From JBDHWG01 sp046328525 (GTDB lineage: Bacteria; Chloroflexota; Anaerolineae; Epilineales; JAHCIE01), in assembly GCA_046328525.1 (NCBI GenBank), contig JAXLWK010000008.1, positions 62,001 to 126,000 on the forward strand: 64,000 nucleotides of DNA, given 5' to 3'. Within the stretch, counting starts at the first letter, position 1, and each line of letters opens with the position of its first letter. The notes below the pieces were generated by a model. That model did no database searches and was not told the origin of the DNA. It saw only the letters and a program-made list of their open reading frames with translations. Position numbers and translations under genes: made by a program. Shown here piece by piece: positions 57,276 to 64,000 of this stretch.

Positions 57276-60200
57276 TTAATCCTGGCGTCCGGGCATGATC
57301 GGAGTTTGATGGCTGCTTTGAGAGCCGACGGCCGCCGCGTCCGCGAGTCGGCCGCTGGCTCTCAAGGGCAGCAGCACCGTAAACGTCGAGCCGACCCCCA
57401 CCTCGCTCCTGACCTCAATCGTTCCCCCGTGTTGTTGGACAACGTGCAGCGCCGTCGCCAGGCCAATGCCTGTGCCTCGGAAGTGGCCTTCGATATTTGA
57501 GCCGCGGTGGAAGAACTGGAAGATGTGCGGCAAGTCCTCCGCCGGGATGCCGACGCCTTCGTCGCGCACCTCGATAGCCGCGCACTCCGCGCCCTCGCGT
57601 CGCTCTCGCCGCACCGCGACCTCGATGCGGCTGCCTTCGGGGCTGTACTTGATGGCGTTGCCGATGATGTTGCTCAGGACGCGCTCGATCTTGACCGTAT
57701 CCACCGTGCTGTGCAGGCTCGGCGTCTCCACCGCCAGCGTAATCTGGTGGCGCTTCGTCGTCTGGCGCTGCTCCTCGACCACCTGCCGCGTCAGCATCAC
57801 CAGGTCTATCGGCTCCGTCTGAATGTCGAGGGGCTGGCCGGCCTGGATGCGCGAGAAGTCCACCAGCTCGTTGATCATGCTGTTCATGCGCATCGTGACG
57901 TTGTCAATCTTGCGGACGCGCTCGATGAGCCGATCCTGCGACACACCGTGCGGCGACTTGAGCGCCGTCTCCAACAGCGCCGAGTAGCCTTTGATCACGG
58001 CCAGCGGGTTCTTGAGGTCGTGGGAGACGACGGCCAGGATCGCCTGACGCGCCGCCACCGCATCGCGCGCCTCGCGGTAGAGCCGCGCATTGTCGAGGAA
58101 GACAGCGGCGCGGCGGGCCAGCTCCCGCGCCACCTCCAGGTCCTCGCTGTCGAAGCGGCGGCCGCCGGTCATCATCAGGGCGATGCCGCCCAGGAGCTGT
58201 CCCCGCGCCAGCAGCGGCAGCACCATGTAGGCCGTTGCGTTCAGGGTGCGCAGCATCTCGGCGTGGCGCGCATCCACCGCGCCGGCGGCGACGCTCGCCG
58301 CCGTATCCGGGATGAACACCACCTCGCCCGCCTCCAGCGTCGTCTTGATCCGCTCCACCTCGTGCAGGTCGGAGGGATAGCGGCGGCGCATTTCCCGCGC
58401 CAGCGCCTCCATCTGCGGCTCGCGGTGGGCCACAACATACTGCTCGCCCCACCGTCCGCTCGCCAGCAACTCGATGACAACCCAATCGGCCAGCGCCGGC
58501 GCGGTCAAGCGCGCCAGGGTGTTCAGCATCGTCGTCAGGTCCAGGGTGTCGGCCAGGCGGTTGCTGACCTCGTACAGCAGACTGATGCGCCGCGCCCGGG
58601 CATCGGCGTCGGCGCGGGAGCGCTGCTCGGCCTCGTACAGCCGCGCCCGCTCCAGCGCCTGGGCCGACTGCTCGCCGAGCGTCGTGAGGAACGCCAGGTC
58701 CTCGGCGCTGAAGGCGCGGGGCTGTGCGAAGGCGAAGTCGAGCGCGCCGATGGCCCGGCCGGCGGCGACGAGGGGCACGATGGCCCACGCCTGGAAGCCG
58801 CCGTGGCTTGCCCCTAGCTCCGGGTAGAGCGCCAGGGCCGCTTCGGGCGACTCGAGCGTCATGATCTGGCGCGTGCGCACCACCTCCGGCGTCGGCGCGT
58901 GGGCGTCGGCCGGGAAGCGCCGCCACGCCTCCATCACCGGCGTTGGGTAGCCTTCGGCGCGAATGATCTCGAACTCTCTGCCATCCGGCGTGAGGAGCAC
59001 GAGGGTGCCGCCTCCCGCGCCCAGGGTGTCGAGGCCCTGGTGGATGATGACGTCGGCGACCTCGTCCGGCGTCACCGCGCGGGACAGGGCCGCCGTCACC
59101 GACTGGAGCCGCGCCACGCGGCGCGCGGCCGCCTCCGCCGCCGCGTGCGCCTCGCGTTCGCGGTCGAACAGGCGCGCGTTGTCCACGCGCACGGCGACGC
59201 GGCGCGCGACCTCTTCGGCCAGGGCCAGGTCCTGGGGCGTGTAGCGGCGGTCGGACTCGGTGATATAGAAACTCATCGTGGCCCCGCTGCCGACCCGGGT
59301 AATCAGCGGCACGACCATGAGCGACTTGACTCCAAGCGCCTCGGCCAGCGGACGGTCTTCCGCATGCTCGGCGAAGCGCAGCCTCGTTTCGTCGTCTACC
59401 TCGGCGTACAGGAGCGGACCTTCACTGAGCGCCTCGCGCATGCCGTCCAGCGCGACTGCATCGGGCCACTCAACCCAATGCCGATGCACGAGCGTGCGCA
59501 GCAGGCCCTCTTTCACCGGATCCACGTGGACGACGGCGATGTTCTCTGGGTGGTTGCCGTCGGCGGGGAAGCGTATCACGCAGCCGTCGGCCATGAACGG
59601 CACGACCATGTGGGCCACGGTCTCCAGGCGCGTCTCAACCTCCAGCGGGCCGGCGAGGGCGGCGCTGACACCGGCGACGAAGTCAACGCGGCGGCGGGCA
59701 TTCTCGGCGCGGGCGCGCGCCTCCTGCTCCGCCTCGTACAGCCGCGCCCGCTCCAACGCCTGCCCGGACTGCTCGCCGAGGGTGCGCAACGAGGCTAGCT
59801 CGTCGTCGGTGAGCGCGCGCGGCTCGGTGAAGGAGAAGCCGAGGGCGCCGAGCGTTTCGTCGCCGGCCAGGAGGGGCGCGACCGCCCACGCCTGGTAGGA
59901 CGTTCCCGTCCACTCGAGCGCCGGATACTTCTGCGCCGCTTCCTCCCGCGACGGCAGGACGATGACCTGGCCGCTGCGCACGGCGTCGGCGATGGGCGCG
60001 GGCGCGTCCAGGGGGAAGACCCGCCAGGCTTCCAGCGCGTCCGGCGCATAGCCCTCGGCGCGCCGAAGCTCCATGTCGCGCTTGTTGGCGCTGACGAGGG
60101 CGAGCGTCCCACCCTGGGCGTTCATCGTGTCTACACCCTCGTGGATGATGACATCCATGACGTCTTCGGTGGTGACGGCGCGCGACAAGGCCGCCGTCGT

Positions 60201-62327
60201 CGCCTGCATTCGGCTCATCTGGCGGGCGGTGCGGCTCGCCGCCTGGTGCGCCGCGCGCTCGGCCTCGAACAGCCGGGCGTTGTCGAGGGCGATTGCCGCC
60301 CGCCGCGCCACTTCTTCCGCCAGGAGTACGTCGTCCTGGGTGTAGTACCGCTCGCCCTCGGTGGTGTAGAACGTAATCATGCCGGTGACGCCATCGTGGG
60401 TCACCAGCGGCACGTACATCACCGACCTGGGCGTCAGCTCCAGGGCGGCGTTGAGGTCGTCCGGGTTGTCGAACATGCCCTCAAGAAACGAGGAATCGAG
60501 GCGCTCGATGAGCACAGTCCTACCCTGCAAGAGAATCTCGCCCATGGCGCGCGAAGCGTCATTCTCCACGGGCTGCTCGCGCTGGAGCGCCCGCGACTTC
60601 GCTTCTTTCACAGGGTCTACGTGGGCCAGCGCCCCGGTGATGACCGTCCCGTTCGGGCCGGGTAGCGACACGATGCAGCCGTCGGCCAGGTAGGGCAGGA
60701 CGCTGCGGGCGAGGTTGCTCAGCCAGGTGTCGTAGTCGAGCGAGCCGGACAGGATGGCGCTGATGCCGGCCAGGAAGTCTACGCGGCGGCGGGCGTCCTC
60801 CGTGCGGGCGCGCGCCTGGCGCTCGGCCTCGTAGAGGCGCGCCCGCTCCAGCGCCTGGGCCGACTGCTCCGCCAGGGTAGAGATGTAGGTGATCTCGTCC
60901 TGGTCGAAGACGTGCCGCTGGTCGAAGGAGAACTCGACCGCGCCGAAGACTTTGCCGCCGGCGATCAGCGGCGCGCACGCCCACGACTGGAAGCCGGACT
61001 GGCTGGACACCAGGTGCGGGTAGAGGTGCGCCGCCTCCTCCGGCGACGACACCGTCAGGCTCTCCTGCCACCGCACGGCGTCGGCCAGGGGCACCGGCGC
61101 GTCAATGGGGATGCGCTGCCACTGCTGCACCAGGTCCGCCGCATAGCCTGCCGAGCGCACCAGGTCCAGCGCCTGCCCGTCCTCCGTCAGCAGCGCCAGG
61201 AGACCGGCCCGCGCATCGAGGGCGGCCTGTCCCTCGTAGATGATGACGTCGGCGACCTGGTCCGGCGTGGCGGCGCTGGAGAGCGCTGCGGTCGCCGCCT
61301 GCAGGCGGCTGATGCGGCGGGCCGCTTGCTCGGCCGCTCGATGGGCGTCCCGCTCCAGGTCGAACAGGCGCGCGTTGTCGAGGGCCACGGCGGCGCGGCG
61401 GGCGACTTCCTCGGCCACGGCTACGTCGTCCGCCGTGTAGCGGCGCTCCGACTCGGTGCTGAGGAGGACGATGATCCCGTCGAAGCCACGCCCGGTCATG
61501 ATGGGGACGACAATCACCGACTGGACGCCCAGCGTCCGCACAGCCTCGACATCCGCCGCGTCGTTGAGGAGCGAGGCCATGACGGCGTCGTTGAAGTCAG
61601 CGAACAGGACCGAGCGACCGGCGGCCAGTTCCGCCACGAAGGCGCGGTAGCCCTCGGTCTCGCGCATCGGCAGGTATTGGAGGCGGCGCATGACGGCCAT
61701 CTTGTCCGGCAGAAGGTGCGCGGCGGATGACATGTCCACCGTGCCTTGCGGCCCCGGGCGTTGCACCATGCAGCCATCGGCCAGGAAGGGGATCACCACC
61801 TGGGCGAGCCGGTCGAGCCGCGTCTGGTAATCGAGGGGGCCGCTGAGGACGGTGCTCACCCGGGCGACGAAATCTACCCGCTGCTGCGCCTCCTCGGCGC
61901 GGCGCCGCGCCGACGTCTCCGCTTCGTAGAGCGAGGCGGCGCGTTTCGCGGCGTCCTCGGCCTCGCGCTCGGCCGCGCGCGCGTTCATCTCCGCCCGCAG
62001 CCGGCCTTCGCCGAGACTCGACACGATCACGCCGCACAGGACGAACAGGAACAGGCGCACGCTCTCGTCTGACTCGTAGAGCGGGCCAGTCGCGATCGGC
62101 ATGAACACGGTGGGGATGAGGATGAGGGTGGCAAGAACGGTGGAGAGGATGCCGGGCCAGAGTCCGCCGTACCACGCGCTGACGGCGATCGCGGTAATGG
62201 GCAGAATCAGTGGGCTACGCTCGCGGATGACCGGCACGGTCAGCGTGACGAGCATGGCCGCTGTCGTGGCCGCAACGGCGAGGATGCAGGCGCGAAAAGT
62301 GCGCCCGCTCAGTCTCGATGGTATCAA
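57276..62327 (-). CDS. Giant membrane sensor kinase with seven GAF domains
   Basis: This 1683-residue kinase has three or four N-terminal membrane segments (about 10-105), a coiled coil (110-150), seven GAF domains, a HisKA domain with His1436 in VVSHDLKNPL, and a HATPase (about 1540-1655; NIIGNAIKYS, VRDEGVGIP, GTGIGLATAL). GAFs 1-6 are three repeats of an A/B pair with a ~365-residue period: A at 151, 516 and 880; B at 340, 702 and 1070. The seventh (about 1248-1417) differs. The start is TTG 62327 with AGGGG upstream. It is probably the kinase for the adjacent NtrC-type and receiver proteins. Confidence 0.92.
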   Translation of the reverse strand: MIPSRLSGRTFRACILAVAATTAAMLVTLTVPVIRERSPLILPITAIAVSAWYGGLWPGILSTVLATLILIPTVFMPIATGPLYESDESVRLFLFVLCGVIVSSLGEGRLRAEMNARAAEREAEDAAKRAASLYEAETSARRRAEEAQQRVDFVARVSTVLSGPLDYQTRLDRLAQVVIPFLADGCMVQRPGPQGTVDMSSAAHLLPDKMAVMRRLQYLPMRETEGYRAFVAELAAGRSVLFADFNDAVMASLLNDAADVEAVRTLGVQSVIVVPIMTGRGFDGIIVLLSTESERRYTADDVAVAEEVARRAAVALDNARLFDLERDAHRAAEQAARRISRLQAATAALSSAATPDQVADVIIYEGQAALDARAGLLALLTEDGQALDLVRSAGYAADLVQQWQRIPIDAPVPLADAVRWQESLTVSSPEEAAHLYPHLVSSQSGFQSWACAPLIAGGKVFGAVEFSFDQRHVFDQDEITYISTLAEQSAQALERARLYEAERQARARTEDARRRVDFLAGISAILSGSLDYDTWLSNLARSVLPYLADGCIVSLPGPNGTVITGALAHVDPVKEAKSRALQREQPVENDASRAMGEILLQGRTVLIERLDSSFLEGMFDNPDDLNAALELTPRSVMYVPLVTHDGVTGMITFYTTEGERYYTQDDVLLAEEVARRAAIALDNARLFEAERAAHQAASRTARQMSRMQATTAALSRAVTTEDVMDVIIHEGVDTMNAQGGTLALVSANKRDMELRRAEGYAPDALEAWRVFPLDAPAPIADAVRSGQVIVLPSREEAAQKYPALEWTGTSYQAWAVAPLLAGDETLGALGFSFTEPRALTDDELASLRTLGEQSGQALERARLYEAEQEARARAENARRRVDFVAGVSAALAGPLEVETRLETVAHMVVPFMADGCVIRFPADGNHPENIAVVHVDPVKEGLLRTLVHRHWVEWPDAVALDGMREALSEGPLLYAEVDDETRLRFAEHAEDRPLAEALGVKSLMVVPLITRVGSGATMSFYITESDRRYTPQDLALAEEVARRVAVRVDNARLFDREREAHAAAEAAARRVARLQSVTAALSRAVTPDEVADVIIHQGLDTLGAGGGTLVLLTPDGREFEIIRAEGYPTPVMEAWRRFPADAHAPTPEVVRTRQIMTLESPEAALALYPELGASHGGFQAWAIVPLVAAGRAIGALDFAFAQPRAFSAEDLAFLTTLGEQSAQALERARLYEAEQRSRADADARARRISLLYEVSNRLADTLDLTTMLNTLARLTAPALADWVVIELLASGRWGEQYVVAHREPQMEALAREMRRRYPSDLHEVERIKTTLEAGEVVFIPDTAASVAAGAVDARHAEMLRTLNATAYMVLPLLARGQLLGGIALMMTGGRRFDSEDLEVARELARRAAVFLDNARLYREARDAVAARQAILAVVSHDLKNPLAVIKGYSALLETALKSPHGVSQDRLIERVRKIDNVTMRMNSMINELVDFSRIQAGQPLDIQTEPIDLVMLTRQVVEEQRQTTKRHQITLAVETPSLHSTVDTVKIERVLSNIIGNAIKYSPEGSRIEVAVRRERREGAECAAIEVRDEGVGIPAEDLPHIFQFFHRGSNIEGHFRGTGIGLATALHVVQQHGGTIEVRSEVGVGSTFTVLLPLRASGRLADAAAVGSQSSHQTPIMPGRQD

Positions 62328-62879
62328 CTTGCCCCTGACCTTCTACACGACTAACTTCGACGACGCTTAACAAGGATGGCGAGTCAATTATACACACGTT
62401 CGGGGCGCTTGGCTAGTGCGTCGGCGCCGCCAACGCGCAACACGGATAAAGGCGGCCTTATGCGACTCTCATATATCTCTCAGCCGTGCTTCAGCGTCGC
62501 TTAAGGCGCACCAGATACACTATCATCAAGCAAGCGAGAGACAAAGAGTTGGACGCGGCAGACGAAACTTACAGGTAGTGAGACGCGGAAAACGAGAGCG
62601 GCGGATAACCATAGACGAGAGTGACGCGATTGTAAGTGCGTGGGGAAGCGAAACAGACGGTATCCGTTGGGTTCGGCGATAAAGTTAGTGCGGCTGAGGC
62701 GGTTAGGGAAGCGCTGGTCGTGTTAGTTGGATGGCACTCGGAGAGCATGGGGCAAGCGACGGAAACATTAGCATATTCACCTGGCAGAAACCCCTCCCTT
62801 CTTCTGTGCGGGACGCGCCGGATCCAATCGGATACCGGCGCGCTCTCGTTTACAGCCCAGGCTTATTTTCGAGCGGGTG
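62328..62879. other. Intergenic region without supported gene
   Basis: This 552-bp gap is less GC-rich than its surroundings and has GTTAG-rich stretches near 62685-62735. Short open frames on the plus strand lack start signals and coding character. A solitary ACAGCCCAGGCTTATTTTCG (62851-62870) matches the ends of the element at 34234-34474. No tRNA or terminator-like hairpin with a T-run was seen. It presumably holds the promoter of the giant kinase gene. Confidence 0.6.
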
Positions 62880-63518
62880 TCACTCTCTCCGGACGACGCC
62901 CTCGCGCCAGGCGTAGATGGCGGCCTGGGTGCGGTCGGCGACGTGGAGCTTGCTCAGAATGTTGCTCACGTGACCCTTGACCGTCTTCTCGCTGATGACC
63001 AGCCGCTCGGCGATCTCGGCGTTGGACAGCCCCTCCGCAATCAGGCGTAGAATCTCGTGCTCCCGTGGCGTTAACTCGGTCAGCGTGTTGTCGGCGCGCC
63101 CTCCGCGCAGCTCCTGCGCCAGCCGCGCCGCGACCTGCGGGTGCAGCACGGCCTCGCCTCTGGCCGCGACGCGGATCGCCTCCACCAGCTGGGCCGGCCC
63201 GATGTCCTTCAAAAGGTACGACTGGGCGCCGGCCTTGAGCGCCGGGAAGATATGCACGTCGTCGTGGAACGACGTCAGGACGATGACCTGGGTGCGCGGG
63301 CTGATGCGCGTAATCTGCCGCGTCGCCTCAACGCCGTCCATGCCCGGCATGATGAGGTCCATCAAGACGACGTCGGGGACGGCGTCGGCCACGACCTGCA
63401 CTGCTTCCTCGCCCGACGCCGCCTCGGCCACGACCTCGATGTCGGGCTGCGTTGCCAGGTAGGCGCGGATGCCCTGGCGCACCACGGCGTGATCGTCTAC
63501 GATAACGACACTCGTCAT
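62880..63518 (-). CDS. NarL/LuxR-family response regulator
   Basis: This 212-residue regulator has a receiver (1-120; VDDH, phospho-acceptor Asp54 in VVLMDLIMPG, Thr in VLTSF, Lys in LLKD) and a LuxR-type HTH (about 145-208; LTPREHEILRLIAEGLSNAEIAERLVISEKTVKGHVSNIL). It binds DNA when phosphorylated. Its ATG overlaps the stop of the upstream kinase gene by four bases, so that kinase is the cognate sensor. Confidence 0.95.
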   Translation of the reverse strand: MTSVVIVDDHAVVRQGIRAYLATQPDIEVVAEAASGEEAVQVVADAVPDVVLMDLIMPGMDGVEATRQITRISPRTQVIVLTSFHDDVHIFPALKAGAQSYLLKDIGPAQLVEAIRVAARGEAVLHPQVAARLAQELRGGRADNTLTELTPREHEILRLIAEGLSNAEIAERLVISEKTVKGHVSNILSKLHVADRTQAAIYAWREGVVRRE

Positions 63519-64000
63519 CCTCTCCCCCCTTCCCCGTGCAACGCCGGCTGGCCGAGCGGCATGACCGCCTCGATCCGCGTCCCACGCGCGCCGCTCGCCA
63601 CGTCCAGCCGACCGCCCAGCGCCTCGACGCGCTCGCGCATGGAGCGCAGCCCTACCCCGGCGCTTGCCGCGTCGGCGTCGAAGCCGACGCCGTTGTCCTC
63701 AATCATCAGCACCAGGGTGTTGCCCTGCTGGCCGGCGCGGACCGCCGCCCGCGTTGCGCCGCTGTGGCGGGCGACGTTCGACAGCCCCTCCTGGATGACA
63801 CGGTAGAGCGCCTCCTGGAGCGCTACCGGCAGCACGGCCGGCAAGCGCACATCGTTGCTCAGCCGGATGCCCGTACTCTTCTCCCACATCCCGAAATACT
63901 CCCACAACGCCTGGGACAGCCCCTTCTCCTGCACCGGCTCCAACCGCAACGTCTGGATGATGTCGGTCAGCTCTTTCTGCATCTGCCGCGTCAGCGTCAC
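63515..64000 (-). CDS. NarX/LiaS-type histidine kinase, C-terminal part
   Basis: The gene runs off the window; at least 161 C-terminal residues are present. The end of the HisKA_3 dimerisation helix (LTDIIQTLRLEPVQEKGLSQAL) and the HATPase (YRVIQEGLSNVARHSGATRAAVRA, MIEDNGVGFD, GVGLRSMRERVEALGGRL) are clear. The phospho-accepting His lies beyond the edge. It partners the NarL-type regulator through an ATGA overlap. Confidence 0.92.
   Translation of the reverse strand: MTLTRQMQKELTDIIQTLRLEPVQEKGLSQALWEYFGMWEKSTGIRLSNDVRLPAVLPVALQEALYRVIQEGLSNVARHSGATRAAVRAGQQGNTLVLMIEDNGVGFDADAASAGVGLRSMRERVEALGGRLDVASGARGTRIEAVMPLGQPALHGEGGRG

Noticed and set aside
62416..62980. Two plus-strand frames in the gap after the NarL-type gene
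   Set aside because: They lack start signals and domain matches, and the second runs into the opposite strand of the regulator gene.

Overview
The window is a GC-rich chromosomal segment, most probably from an uncultured member of the Chloroflexota (Anaerolineae-like). The basis for this is inference: a secreted protein with a Pro/Thr tail ending in a VYLP-type motif, large GAF-rich kinases and PP2C phosphatases, many lipoproteins with PT-rich linkers, a YvcK/RpoD/DnaG block, and abundant dispersed palindromic repeats in the intergenic DNA. No rRNA, tRNA, CRISPR array, prophage or transposase gene is visible.

Layout. 1-2876: tail of a secreted PT-rich protein, an exosortase, a separate EpsI-type protein and a PH-domain membrane protein. 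2877-3451: repeat-filled gap with a MITE-like element. 3452-6717: UV damage endonuclease, an unknown protein, a histidine kinase lacking its His, and an OmpR-type regulator. 6797-10997 (minus strand): three lipoproteins, a 28-bp tandem array and tpiA. 11019-17376 (minus): a partner-switching module made of a STAS protein, two GAF-PP2C phosphatases and an RsbW-STAS fusion. 17604-23066: molybdopterin oxidoreductase, a cyclase-like repeat protein, a small hydrophilic protein, a sugar isomerase-like protein and a class III aminotransferase. 23364-30218: two tandem GNAT paralogues, HAD hydrolase, RsgA, a PHP phosphatase, an M29 aminopeptidase and an EamA transporter. 30372-33872: LLM oxidoreductase, low-MW tyrosine phosphatase, and the E1 alpha and beta subunits of a 2-oxoacid dehydrogenase. 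33911-38460 (minus): sensor kinase, YCII protein, lipase-like hydrolase and a helical protein. 38708-41343: RNase D, an SPFH-like protein and a Pro-rich membrane protein. 41457-48074 (minus): yvcK, rpoD, dnaG and glyA. 48165-51025: rsmG, a glycerophosphodiester phosphodiesterase and a glycosyltransferase. 51258-57026 (minus): a sigma-54 block. 57276-64000 (minus): a 1683-residue kinase and a NarL-type two-component pair.

The strongest functional story is the sigma-54 block. rpoN lies beside an NtrC-type activator, a stand-alone receiver and a giant hybrid-input kinase. Four exact TGGCACG-N4-TTGC promoters, plus one near-consensus promoter, lie in the surrounding intergenic gaps. They point at a GlsB/YmgE-type stress protein (two promoters), an AI-2E-family transporter, the receiver gene, and a gap with no recognised gene that may encode an RNA or a tiny protein.

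The strongest mobile-DNA story is in the gaps. Two copies of a ~175-bp element have 15-16-bp terminal inverted repeats and target duplications, and one sits exactly between dnaG and rpoD. A second element has GTGAAAATAA-type ends. Several further families of structured repeats form hairpins, and some of them supply stop codons, C-terminal tails or linker residues to neighbouring genes.
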